Origin: Shinella daejeonensis
Lineage (GTDB): Bacteria; Pseudomonadota; Alphaproteobacteria; Rhizobiales; Rhizobiaceae
Direction: 5' to 3'
Length of the DNA stretch: 64,000 bases
Assembly (NCBI RefSeq): GCF_024281235.1
Contig: NZ_JAHWXY010000007.1
Coordinates: 1-64,000 of the forward strand
Shown here: one piece after another, positions 10,278 through 18,097 of the stretch
Position numbering within the stretch: the stretch's first letter is position 1
Layout: each line of letters begins with the position of its first letter
Made by a program: the position numbers and the translations under genes
The notes under the pieces: generated by a model
What the model was told of the DNA's origin: nothing
Databases searched by the model: none
What the model saw: the letters and a program-made list of their open reading frames with translations, nothing else

Positions 10278-11204
10278 ATGACCACCGATCGCACACCCCA
10301 GCCCCGGAACGACATCTACGAGCGTGTCACCAGCCAGATCATCGCCGCCATCGAGGCCGGCGCCGACCAGTACCGGATGCCCTGGCACCACGACGGATCG
10401 GCCATCACTACGCCCGTCAACGTCGCCTCGCGCAAGGCCTATCGTGGCGTCAACGTCATCGCACTCTGGGCCGCCGCGCACGCCGCCGGCTTTCCCGCCG
10501 GCATCTGGGGCACCTATCGCCAGTGGCAGGCGCTCGGCGCCCAGGTCCGCAAGGGCGAGCGCGGGCACCTCGTCGTGTTCTGGAAGACCGTCGATCGCCA
10601 CGGCAAGGCAGACGTACAGGACGGCGACGAGGATCGCGACGAGCCCGCCCGGCGCATGTTCGCCCGCGGCTACACGGTCTTCAACTGCGCGCAGGTCGAC
10701 GGCTACACGCCGCCCGAGATACCGGTGCTACCCGAGGCCGAGCGCATCGAGCGGGCCGAACGGTTCTGCGCAGCGCTCGGCATCGACATCCGCCACGGCG
10801 GATCGCAGGCCTGTTACCGCCCATCCACCGACCACGTGCAGATGCCCGACTTCGCCTGCTTCCGCGATGCCGCAGCCTATTACGCCGTGCTGCTCCACGA
10901 ATGCGGGCACGCCTCCGGCGCCAGGCATCGCCTCGACCGTGATCTCTCCGGACGGTTCGGCTCGGCCGCCTATGCTATGGAGGAATGCACGGTCGAGCTC
11001 CTGAGCGCCATGATCTGCGCCGACCTCCATCTCAGCGTCGAGCCGCGGCCCGACCACGCCAGCTATATCGCCTCCTGGCTCGAGGTGCTTCGCTCCGACA
11101 AGCGCGCGATCTTCACCGCCGCAGCCAAGGCGCAGCAGATCGCCGACTGGCTGCACGCCCAGCAGGGCAACGCTTGCCGGAACGACGTCAGGGGCGCCGC
11201 ATAG
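10278..11204 (+). CDS. ardC: ArdC-like antirestriction protein, intact copy on the inserted element
   Basis: A 308-aa protein with an N-terminal ssDNA-binding domain (about 1-130, NDIYERVTSQIIAAIEAG ... YRGVNVIALW) and a zincin-like C-terminal domain with LLHECGHASG (HExxH, near residue 211) and a downstream Glu (YAMEE). ArdC-type proteins shield incoming plasmid or ICE DNA from type I and II restriction. It is a paralogue of the ardC disrupted by this same element, so it may replace the lost function. AGGAGG lies seven bases before the ATG. A 216-bp gap separates it from the recombination genes, so it has its own expression signals. Confidence 0.88.
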   Translation: MTTDRTPQPRNDIYERVTSQIIAAIEAGADQYRMPWHHDGSAITTPVNVASRKAYRGVNVIALWAAAHAAGFPAGIWGTYRQWQALGAQVRKGERGHLVVFWKTVDRHGKADVQDGDEDRDEPARRMFARGYTVFNCAQVDGYTPPEIPVLPEAERIERAERFCAALGIDIRHGGSQACYRPSTDHVQMPDFACFRDAAAYYAVLLHECGHASGARHRLDRDLSGRFGSAAYAMEECTVELLSAMICADLHLSVEPRPDHASYIASWLEVLRSDKRAIFTAAAKAQQIADWLHAQQGNACRNDVRGAA

Positions 11205-11220
11205 GCGCTCCTCGACCCGA

Positions 11221-11649
11221 TCAGTTGACAGTTCGCTCCCGGAACAGCGCCTCAATCAGCGGACATTCCGGCCGCGTGCCGTCGGCGCATTGCGCGACGA
11301 CGTCCTTGAGCACCCGCTCCATGCGCTTCAGGTCAGCGATCTTCGCCCGCACATCGTCGAGATGCGCGGCGGCGACCGCGCTTGCCTCGGCGCAGGGCTG
11401 GTCGCGTTCGTCGACCAGGCGCAACAGCTCGCGGATTTCGTCGAGTGAGAAGCCGAGCTCGCGTGCCCGCAGCACAAAGCGAAGGCGCCGCTCGTGCGTC
11501 GTGTCGTAGCTGCGGTAGCCGGCCGCCGTGCGCGGTGGCTCGGGCAGGAGCCCGACCTTCTCGTAGTAGCGCACAGTCTCCAGATTGCTGCCCGTCCGCC
11601 GGGCGAGCTCAGCCCGCTGCAGGCCCTTCACGCCAGCGTGATCGCGCAT
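11221..11649 (-). CDS. merR: MerR-family mercury-responsive regulator
   Basis: A 142-aa MerR protein with an N-terminal winged HTH (RAELARRTGSNLETVRYYEKVGLL), a dimerisation helix and the metal-site cysteines: C in DQPCAEA, C in VAQCADG and C in RPECPL. These match the three-Cys Hg(II) site of MerR. It is divergent from merT and shares the operator at 11664-11694. The start is set at 11649 (MRDHAGVKG) because the longer frame would run through the promoter. Confidence 0.9.
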   Translation of the reverse strand: MRDHAGVKGLQRAELARRTGSNLETVRYYEKVGLLPEPPRTAAGYRSYDTTHERRLRFVLRARELGFSLDEIRELLRLVDERDQPCAEASAVAAAHLDDVRAKIADLKRMERVLKDVVAQCADGTRPECPLIEALFRERTVN

Positions 11650-11663
11650 CGCAAAAATCCCTC

Positions 11664-11694
11664 TTGACCCTGTAGTTGCTACAGACCGCATGGT
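11664..11694 (+). promoter_or_regulatory. mer promoter with MerR operator, 19-bp spacer
   Basis: The -35 box TTGACC (11664-11669) and -10 box CATGGT (11689-11694) are 19 bp apart. Between them is a perfect dyad CTGTAG-TTG-CTACAG (11670-11684). The over-long spacer with a central dyad is the hallmark of MerR-twisted promoters; it should drive merT onward. Confidence 0.85.
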
Positions 11695-11735
11695 ACTGCG
11701 CAATGAGGATTTCGGCAAGGAAAGCGAGATCGGAC

Positions 11736-12161
11736 ATGGATATATCGCGACCCAGCACGGCGGGCATGACGTCCGCCACGACCGACGTGCTCGCGTCGGA
11801 CCGAGCCGAAGTCGGACGGCAGCGCCTGGTCGCCGTCGGCGGCATTCTCGGCGCGCTTGCCGCCTCCTCGTGCTGCATCGTCCCGCTCATCCTGTTTAGC
11901 CTAGGCATTGGTGGCGCCTGGATCGGCAATCTGACGGCGCTCGCGCCCTACAAGCCGCTCTTCGTCGCCGGGACGACGGGCGTTCTCGGCTACGGCTTCT
12001 ATCTCGTCTACTGGAAGCCGAGGCGGGCCTGCGCCGAGGATGCTGCCTGCGCGCGCCCGATCCCCAGCCGCATTGTCCAGATCGCGCTCTGGTTTGCGAC
12101 GGTGCTCGTCGCGGCCGCCTTCGCATTCGACTACGTCGCCCCGCTGCTGCTTTCCGCCTGA
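11736..12161 (+). CDS. merT: mercuric ion transport protein MerT
   Basis: A 141-aa inner-membrane protein with three hydrophobic segments. The first contains the vicinal cysteines SSCCIVP that accept Hg(II) from MerP. The cytoplasmic loop has a second cysteine pair (CAEDAACA) that passes it on to MerA. First gene after the mer promoter. The N-terminus is about 25 residues longer than usual MerT; the start at 11736 is the first ATG after the promoter, with GGAAAGCGAGA upstream. Confidence 0.88.
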   Translation: MDISRPSTAGMTSATTDVLASDRAEVGRQRLVAVGGILGALAASSCCIVPLILFSLGIGGAWIGNLTALAPYKPLFVAGTTGVLGYGFYLVYWKPRRACAEDAACARPIPSRIVQIALWFATVLVAAAFAFDYVAPLLLSA

Positions 12162-12182
12162 CACCAAGAGGAGACCCGTCCC

Positions 12183-12479
12183 ATGAAGAAGAGTTTGAGT
12201 GCTCTTGCTTTGATCATGTCGGTGATGACCGCGCCTGCCGTGTTCGCTACCGAACGCACAGTCACCTTCGCCATCGACAACATGACCTGCGCCTCCTGCC
12301 CCTACATCGTGAAGACCTCGATGGCGGCGGTCCCCGGGGTCTCGACGGTGGCCGTCTCGTTCGAAGCCAAGACCGCGACCGTGACCTTCGACGACGCGCA
12401 GACGACCCCGGATGCCATCGCGGCCGCCAGCATGAATGCCGGCTATCCGGCCCGCCCGACGCAGGAGCAAGGCAGTTGA
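12183..12479 (+). CDS. merP: periplasmic mercury-binding protein MerP
   Basis: A 98-aa protein with a cleavable signal peptide (cut after about residue 20, PAVFA) and one heavy-metal-associated domain. The motif NMTCASCP (GMTCxxC type) binds Hg(II). It scavenges Hg(II) in the periplasm and hands it to MerT or MerF. AAGAGGAG lies just upstream; 21 bases separate it from merT. Confidence 0.93.
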   Translation: MKKSLSALALIMSVMTAPAVFATERTVTFAIDNMTCASCPYIVKTSMAAVPGVSTVAVSFEAKTATVTFDDAQTTPDAIAAASMNAGYPARPTQEQGS

Positions 12480-12480
12480 C

Positions 12481-12729
12481 ATGCATGACCGCGCCCTGAT
12501 CCGCACCGGCGCCGCAGGCGCCATTGTCGTTGCGATCTGCTGCGCGGCGCCACTCCTTGCCGTGCCCCCGCCGCTGGCCGGCCTCGGCGCGTGGTTGACG
12601 GGTTCGGGTCTGGTCGTGCTTTCCCTGATCGCCGCGGGCCTCGGGCTTGTCGCCTGCGGCATCCATCATCGCCGTGCAAAGGTCGTCTGTTCCAACACGA
12701 AGATTCTGAATGAAGGCCTGAAGCCATGA
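12481..12729 (+). CDS. merF: mercury uptake protein MerF
   Basis: An 82-aa membrane protein with two transmembrane helices. The first carries the paired cysteines of MerF (AICCAAP); a further Cys lies in the second helix and another in the cytoplasmic tail (VVCSN). It imports Hg(II) alongside MerT. The start at 12481 is one base after the merP stop, and the end overlaps the next start by four bases (ATGA). Confidence 0.85.
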   Translation: MHDRALIRTGAAGAIVVAICCAAPLLAVPPPLAGLGAWLTGSGLVVLSLIAAGLGLVACGIHHRRAKVVCSNTKILNEGLKP

Positions 12730-15029
12730 ACGATTGCTGCACATCCTCCGCGTCCCGCGACAAGGCGACGGTTTCTACATCCGCAACGGTGCCGAGCTTG
12801 GCCGTGCGGCCGGGTGTGACGTTTCCGGACTGGTCGGTGGTTTCGTCACCCGTGGTGAAGGAGGCCCTGCTGGCCATGGTCGGCTCCGACCATGTGCTCA
12901 ACCGCTGGAGCGGCTACGAGGCGGCCACGGATCGCGTGCGCGTTGCGTTGCTACAGCTCTACGCCGAACACGGGCGAGCCCCGACCCCAAGCGCGCTTGC
13001 CAAGCGTGCGGGGCTGAGCGAGGAAGCCGTCCGTGCGCTGCTCGAAGAGCTCCGCCGTCGCGACCTCGTCGTACTCGATGGCGACATGATTGTCGGCGCG
13101 TATCCCTTCACCGACCGCGACACCGGCCACCGGGTCACACTGGACGGACGCACTCTTACTGCGATGTGCGCGGTCGACGCGCTCGGCATCGGCGCTATGA
13201 CCGACCAAGACATCTCGATCGTCTCGCGCTGCCGCCACTGCGGCGCGCCGGTCCGGATCACCACGCAGGAACGGGGCCGGGCTCTGGCCGACGTTGAGCC
13301 GACGACGGCCGTCGTATGGCTCAGCGTCCATTACGAAGGCGGATGCGCTGCGAACTCGCTGTGCACTGCAACATCCTTCTTCTGTTCCGACGATCACCTC
13401 GCCGCGTGGCGCCGGCAGCGTCCTGCAGACGAGCCGGGATTCCGGCTGTCGATCGAGGAAGCTCTCGAAGCAGGTCGGGCGATCTTCGGGCCCAGCCTTG
13501 CCGGAATCGGCACAATCGCCGGCCACGGCAACAACGCGGCCGAGACACAAGGTGAGCCTCAATCGTCGGGCGATACGGCATCGCCGGACAGGCCCGTGAC
13601 GCATCGGCGCCTTGGCACGAATGGCCGCAACAATGGTTCCTACGACCTTGCCATCATCGGCGCCGGCTCGGCCGGCTTCTCGGCCGCGATCACGGCAGCC
13701 GATCAGGGCGCCCAGGTGGCCCTCATCGGCAGCGGCACCATCGGCGGCACCTGCGTCAATATCGGTTGCGTGCCGTCGAAGACGCTGATCCGCGCCGCCG
13801 AGACGCTCCACAATGCCCGAGCCGCGGCACGTTTCGCCGGCATCACGGCCGAGGCCGAACTGACCGACTGGGGCGGAACCGTCCGTCAGAAGGACGCGCT
13901 GGTTTCGGAGCTACGTCAGGCCAAGTACGCCGACCTGCTCCCGGCTTACAACGGCATCGCCTATCGCGAAGGGCCGGCGCGCATCGTGGACGGCGGCGTC
14001 CAGGTGGACGGCACGTTTGTCTCAGCCGGCAAGATCATCATCGCGACCGGCGCGCGACCGGCCGTCCCTGTCATCCCCGGCATCGAGACCGTGCCATACC
14101 TGACGAGCACGACGGCGCTTGATCTCGAGGCGCTGCCCCGATCTCTGCTCGTGATCGGCGGCGGCTATATCGGGGCCGAACTCGCCCAGATGTTCGCCCG
14201 CGCCGGCGTCGAGGTGACGCTGGTGTGCCGCTCGCGTCTCCTTCCGGAGGCCGAACCCGAGATCGGCACGGCGCTGACGGGGTATTTCATGGACGAGAGC
14301 ATCGCGGTGATTTCCGGCATCACGTACCGGACGATCCGCAAGACCGCGGACGGTGTTGCACTCACTGTCCATCGCGACGGCAAGGACGTCACGATCGACG
14401 CCGATCAGGTGCTCGTGGCGACGGGCCGCGCGCCCAATATCGAAGGTCTCGGGCTCGCCGAGCATGGGATCGCTCTCTCGCCGAAGGGCGGCATCTTCGT
14501 CGATGACCGCATGCGCACGACAAGATCGGGCGTGTACGCTGCCGGCGACGTCACCGGTCACGATCAGTTCGTCTACATGGCCGCCTACGGTGCCAAGCTC
14601 GCGGCGAAGAACGCCCTCAACGGCGACAGCCTGCGCTACGACAACAGTGCCATGCCGGCCATCGTCTTCACCGATCCGCAGGTGGCGAGCGTCGGGCTGA
14701 CAGAGGCGGCTGCGCGGACCGCCGGCCACGCCGTCCGTGTCTCCACGATCGGTCTCGACCAGGTGCCGCGCGCGATTGCCGCCCGAGACACACGCGGGCT
14801 CATCAAGCTCGTCGCCGACGCTGGCAGCGGCCGGCTGCTCGGGGCGCATATCCTCGCACCGGAGGGAGCCGACAGCATCCAGACGGCGGCCCTGGCAATC
14901 CGGCACGGCCTGACCGTCGACGACCTCGCGGATACGCTCTTTCCGTATCTCACCACCGTTGAGGGCCTGAAGCTCGCGGCTCTTGCCTTCGACAAGGACG
15001 TGGCGAAGCTCTCATGCTGCGCCGGCTGA
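12726..15029 (+). CDS. merBA: MerB-MerA fusion: organomercurial lyase joined to mercuric reductase
   Basis: One 767-aa reading frame holds both detoxification enzymes. Residues about 30-260 are MerB: Cys148 and Asp151 in MCAVDALG match the C-x-x-D catalytic pair, and Cys220 in TSFFCSDDH is the best candidate for the second catalytic Cys. A linker (about 262-304) leads to MerA: FAD motif IIGAGSAGFSA, redox disulfide CVNIGC (343-348), NAD(P)H motif VIGGGYIGAE, and a C-terminal vicinal Cys pair (KLSCCAG). MerB would cleave C-Hg bonds and MerA reduce the Hg(II) released, to Hg(0), using NADPH. The usual N-terminal HMA domain of MerA is replaced by MerB. The frame is continuous. Confidence 0.93.
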   Translation: MNDCCTSSASRDKATVSTSATVPSLAVRPGVTFPDWSVVSSPVVKEALLAMVGSDHVLNRWSGYEAATDRVRVALLQLYAEHGRAPTPSALAKRAGLSEEAVRALLEELRRRDLVVLDGDMIVGAYPFTDRDTGHRVTLDGRTLTAMCAVDALGIGAMTDQDISIVSRCRHCGAPVRITTQERGRALADVEPTTAVVWLSVHYEGGCAANSLCTATSFFCSDDHLAAWRRQRPADEPGFRLSIEEALEAGRAIFGPSLAGIGTIAGHGNNAAETQGEPQSSGDTASPDRPVTHRRLGTNGRNNGSYDLAIIGAGSAGFSAAITAADQGAQVALIGSGTIGGTCVNIGCVPSKTLIRAAETLHNARAAARFAGITAEAELTDWGGTVRQKDALVSELRQAKYADLLPAYNGIAYREGPARIVDGGVQVDGTFVSAGKIIIATGARPAVPVIPGIETVPYLTSTTALDLEALPRSLLVIGGGYIGAELAQMFARAGVEVTLVCRSRLLPEAEPEIGTALTGYFMDESIAVISGITYRTIRKTADGVALTVHRDGKDVTIDADQVLVATGRAPNIEGLGLAEHGIALSPKGGIFVDDRMRTTRSGVYAAGDVTGHDQFVYMAAYGAKLAAKNALNGDSLRYDNSAMPAIVFTDPQVASVGLTEAAARTAGHAVRVSTIGLDQVPRAIAARDTRGLIKLVADAGSGRLLGAHILAPEGADSIQTAALAIRHGLTVDDLADTLFPYLTTVEGLKLAALAFDKDVAKLSCCAG

Positions 15030-15076
15030 GCCGTGAAGGCTCGGATGTCGAACGTGACAATGTTGGAGGAGATCTA

Positions 15077-16423
15077 GTGGCGAAGAGATATGACCTTGCG
15101 ATCATCGGCACGGGAACGGCTGCGATCGTAACAGCACACAGGGTTCGTGCGGCTGGCTGGAGCGTCGCCGTCGCGGACTTCCGGCCCTTCGGGGGCACCT
15201 GCGCCTTGCGCGGTTGCGATCCGAAGAAGATGATGGTCGGCGGCGCCGAGGCGGCTGATCACGCCTGGCGCATGAGCGGACGTGGAATCGAAGGGGACGC
15301 GACGCTCGATTGGACGGGACTGATGGCCTTCAAGCGCAGCTTCACCGATCCGGTACCGCAGAAGCGTGAGAAAGCCTTTGCCGACAAAGGGATTCACGCC
15401 TTCCACGGTCACGTTCGCTTTATCGGCCCGAATGCGCTCGAGTTCGGAGGAGAGAGGATCGAGGCGGACCGTATCGTGATCGCCGCCGGCGCCGAGGCCG
15501 TGCCGCTCGGCATTCCGGGCGAGCAGCACCTGATCACCAATGAAGGCTTCCTGGAACTGGAGAGCCTGCCTGAACGCATCGTCCTTGTCGGCGGCGGTTA
15601 TATCGCGGCCGAGTTTTCGCACATCGCGGCGCGCGCCGGAGCACAGGTCACAATTCTTCAGCACGGGAAGCGAATGCTCAAGCAATTCGACCCCGATCTC
15701 GTCGGCTGGCTGATGGACAAGTTCAGCGAGCGCGGCATCAATGTCCGCACACAGGCAGGGGTGACCGCCATTGAGAAGGTATCAGACGGCTATCGCGTCC
15801 GGGCGGACTGTCCTGACGGCGAACTCGATATGGACGCAGATCTGGTCGTCCATGCCGCGGGTCGGGCGCCGGCGCTCGCGACGCTCGATCTCGATGCCGG
15901 GAGCGTAAAGCACCATAACGGGCGGCTGGCGTTGAACGGATTTTTGCAAAGCGTCTCCAACCCCGCGGTCTACGCAGCAGGTGATGCCGCCGGCCTAGGA
16001 CCGCCGCTCACTCCGGTATCAAGCCATGACGCGAAGGTAGTCTCGGCGAACCTGCTCAACGGCAACACGGTCAGGCCTGAATACACAGGCGTTCCGAGTG
16101 TCGCCTTCACCATCCCGCCGATCGCAGCCGTCGGCATGAGCGAAGCCAAGGCGCGTGAGAAAGGCCTGAACGTTCGCGTAAAGACCGAGCGCGTGGACGG
16201 CTGGTTCACCGCACGCCAGCAGGCCGAGACGGTGTATGGCTTCAAAACGTTGGTCGACGCGGACACTGACCGCATCCTCGGCGCCCATCTTGTCGGTCCG
16301 CACGCTGACGAAGTGATCAACATCTTTGCACTGGCGATCAGGCAAGGGCTGACGGCAGAGCAGTTGAAGACCACCATGTTCGCATATCCCAGCGGCGCGT
16401 CAGATATCGGCGAGATGCTTTGA
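15077..16423 (+). CDS. FAD-dependent pyridine nucleotide-disulfide oxidoreductase (MerA-related)
   Basis: A 448-aa flavoprotein with FAD motif AIIGTGTAAIV, redox pair CALRGC, NAD(P)H motif LVGGGYIAAEF, second FAD motif VYAAGDAAG and a dimerisation domain. It belongs to the glutathione/mercuric reductase family but lacks the C-terminal CC of MerA, so Hg(II) is probably not its substrate. Related genes often follow mer genes in alphaproteobacteria. It may restore thiol balance under metal stress; the substrate is unknown. The GTG start at 15077 is chosen for GGAGGAG six bases upstream. Confidence 0.8.
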   Translation: MAKRYDLAIIGTGTAAIVTAHRVRAAGWSVAVADFRPFGGTCALRGCDPKKMMVGGAEAADHAWRMSGRGIEGDATLDWTGLMAFKRSFTDPVPQKREKAFADKGIHAFHGHVRFIGPNALEFGGERIEADRIVIAAGAEAVPLGIPGEQHLITNEGFLELESLPERIVLVGGGYIAAEFSHIAARAGAQVTILQHGKRMLKQFDPDLVGWLMDKFSERGINVRTQAGVTAIEKVSDGYRVRADCPDGELDMDADLVVHAAGRAPALATLDLDAGSVKHHNGRLALNGFLQSVSNPAVYAAGDAAGLGPPLTPVSSHDAKVVSANLLNGNTVRPEYTGVPSVAFTIPPIAAVGMSEAKAREKGLNVRVKTERVDGWFTARQQAETVYGFKTLVDADTDRILGAHLVGPHADEVINIFALAIRQGLTAEQLKTTMFAYPSGASDIGEML

Positions 16424-16661
16424 GCGTAAGTGAGGTGGTCGACCGGTACGGCCGCGGAGCAGTCTGCACGAAAGAAATCCCTTCACCAGTCGCATTCGGT
16501 TCGCTGAGCAGTCGTAAAAACCACGAACCGCAATGCGAAGAGCAGCCCTCCAGATACTCCCGAGTGTCTCACCCGTTCTAAAACCGCGCAACGCCGCCAG
16601 ATCGGCTGGTTTCGGCTGATGAAAGTCCGCTGAGACAGCTTGACTGTTCAGATAACGCGCC
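16424..16661 (+). other. non-coding right arm of the SE-like element
   Basis: No convincing gene. It holds the right terminal sequence (CTGAGACAG 16630-16638, GATAA 16651-16655) and the six-base CGCGCC (16656-16661) joining it to the rest of ardC. Confidence 0.6.
16630..16655 (-). repeat. right terminal inverted repeat of the SE-like element
   Basis: CTGAGACAG (16630-16638) and GATAA (16651-16655) are the reverse complements of the left-end CTGTCTCAG and TTATC. The spacing is 12 bases here and 14 on the left. Confidence 0.65.
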
Positions 16662-16883
16662 GAAATAAGCGCCGCGTTCTGCTGCGCCTCGCTCGGCATC
16701 GTGCCGACTGTGCGCCATGCCGATTACATCGGCTCCTGGCTGGAGGTGCTGCACGAGGACAACCGCGCGATCGTGCGCGCCGCCTCGCAGGCGAGCAAGG
16801 CCGCCGACTGGCTCTTGGCCCATCTGCCAGAGGCCGAACCCTCGGGGGCCGGCGCCGACACAATCGACAGGAGGGCGGCATGA
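16662..16883 (+). pseudogene. ardC: ArdC-like antirestriction protein, 3' part
   Basis: Reads EISAAFCCASLGI ... HADYIGSWLEVLHEDNRAI ..., the C-terminal domain missing from the gene at 3202. It parallels DHASYIASWLEVLRSDKRAI of the intact copy at 10278. It is in frame with the 5' part across the 12.7-kb insertion, so precise excision would restore the gene. Its stop overlaps the next start (ATGA at 16880). Confidence 0.9.
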
Positions 16884-17251
16884 TCCTCCTGACCGACGAG
16901 TTGCGCGCACAGCTTCTGGTCAATGGCCGCCAGCGCGACACCGACCATGTGCCGGTGGTGAAATTCTTCAACCCGCTTGGCGAAGGCTTCTGGCTCGCGA
17001 CCGAATTGGCCGCGGACGGTGACACGCTGTTCGGGCTGGCCGATCTCGGGGAACCGGAACTTGGCTATTTTTCGCTGGAGGAACTAACCTCGGTGCGTCT
17101 ACCGTTCGGGCTCGGCATCGAGCGCGACATCCTCTTCTCCGGCGATTTCCCGATTTCGGTCTGGGCCGAAGCCGCGCGCGAGGCCGGCAGCATCCGCCGG
17201 GCCGAACGGGTCATCCGCACGGCCCGGCAGTCACGGTGGGAGGGCGTGTGA
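16880..17251 (+). CDS. DUF2958 family protein
   Basis: A 123-aa soluble acidic protein (LTDELRAQLLVNG ... VVKFFNPLGEGFWLATEL) matching the DUF2958 family, common downstream of ardC and parB-like genes on plasmids and ICEs. The function is unknown. It overlaps the old ardC stop by four bases and was presumably in the ardC operon before the insertion. AGGAGGGC provides the ribosome binding site. Confidence 0.82.
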   Translation: MILLTDELRAQLLVNGRQRDTDHVPVVKFFNPLGEGFWLATELAADGDTLFGLADLGEPELGYFSLEELTSVRLPFGLGIERDILFSGDFPISVWAEAAREAGSIRRAERVIRTARQSRWEGV

Positions 17252-18045
17252 TGCGCTTCCGTCGCTGGCACAGACCTGAACCCTATGGAGATACGCCGCG
17301 CAAACGTGCGGCATTTCTCCGCAAGCAACGCCTCGAACGGGAGGCGTTGCCTCTCTTTGCCGATCAGATCGCCACCGCACAACATGGCGTCGATGAGGAA
17401 ATGGCCCGCCGCGCCGTCTGGTGGGGCGAGGCCGAACACAAACGCCGCAGCCAGCGCGCTGCCTGGTGGCGCAAGGGCCGCGCCAAGCTTTTCGCGCTTC
17501 CCGACACGTTGCGCGCGCGTGTTCGCGAGATCTGGCGGACGTGCCCATATCCGGCCGATCCGGCGAGCTTCGCCGATTTCCTCCACCAGATCGCCGTCGG
17601 CAAGCTCGATCCCTGGCGGCCGCCGTGGGTCTTCCATCAAGCCCAGTCGGCACGCATGACCCGCGATCCGGCCACGTTCGATGAAGCATTTCGTCAGATC
17701 GGCCGCAAACAGGTCGGCGGCGGCCCGAAGACCACGCCGGCAGCTGAACTGCTGTTCTGCGGCAATCTCGGCTCCGGCATCATCTTCCTCACCTCCCGCG
17801 TCCGACTGATCGACCCGAACGAAAGTTTCTACACCTCGTCCAACCATCGCCTGCGCGATTCCCATGTCGGACGTTCTGGTCATTGGGTGGAAATCGAGGT
17901 GCGCGGCGACTGCTCCAGGGCCGAGCTTGCGCTGATCGAGCGGCTCGCCCAGGCCGCCGATACGCGGCCGGTCGTTGTCCAGCACATCGTCTCCGCCCGC
18001 CTGCCGCCGGCGGTTCAGAGGAAGAGAGGGGGTGGGGTTTCGTGA
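17251..18045 (+). CDS. conserved ICE protein of unknown function
   Basis: A 264-aa basic protein (Arg/Trp-rich N-terminus RFRRWHRPEPYGDTPRKRAAF). The C-terminal half has a possible folded domain (FCGNLGSGIIFLTSRVRLIDPNES). Not recognised. It starts in the TGATG overlap with the DUF2958 gene and leads into the parB-like gene, so it is probably part of the same maintenance operon. Confidence 0.72.
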   Translation: MRFRRWHRPEPYGDTPRKRAAFLRKQRLEREALPLFADQIATAQHGVDEEMARRAVWWGEAEHKRRSQRAAWWRKGRAKLFALPDTLRARVREIWRTCPYPADPASFADFLHQIAVGKLDPWRPPWVFHQAQSARMTRDPATFDEAFRQIGRKQVGGGPKTTPAAELLFCGNLGSGIIFLTSRVRLIDPNESFYTSSNHRLRDSHVGRSGHWVEIEVRGDCSRAELALIERLAQAADTRPVVVQHIVSARLPPAVQRKRGGGVS

Positions 18046-18097
18046 CGGATTTAGGGTCGAGAGAGAGGCTTTCGGCGTCCGTCACGGAGATACCACG
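18042..18097 (+). promoter_or_regulatory. structured 5' leader, copy C (upstream of parB-like gene)
   Basis: Perfect 8-bp stem GTGACGGA/TCCGTCAC (18042-18049 with 18078-18085), inner stem CGAGAG/CTTTCG (18058-18063 with 18069-18074), then CGGAG and the ATG at 18098. It is the counterpart of the leaders at 3121 and 22715. The A-T pair closing the outer stem replaces the G-C of the other two copies. Confidence 0.6.

Larger units (their letters stand above)
3940..16661. mobile_element. mercury-resistance element of SE (Tn6283-like) type inserted in ardC
   Basis: The left edge is fixed by loss of ArdC homology after GTCGCC (3934-3939) and the right edge by its return at 16662. Imperfect inverted termini are visible: TTATC then CTGTCTCAG on the left (3940-3967); CTGAGACAG then GATAA on the right (16630-16655). 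A six-base CGCGCC lies between the right terminus and resumed ardC. The four coupled recombination genes at 4167-10061 match the intA-tfp-intB-srap order I recall for strand-biased circularizing integrative elements. Cargo is ardC, mer genes and an oxidoreductase. No target duplication is evident beyond the shared CGCC. Confidence 0.8.

Noticed and set aside
3940-16661. interpretation of the insert as a Tn554-type transposon
   Set aside because: Tn554 has two recombinases plus TnpC. Three recombinase-fold genes plus a small helper and the terminal asymmetry fit the SE type better, though an alignment is needed to be sure.
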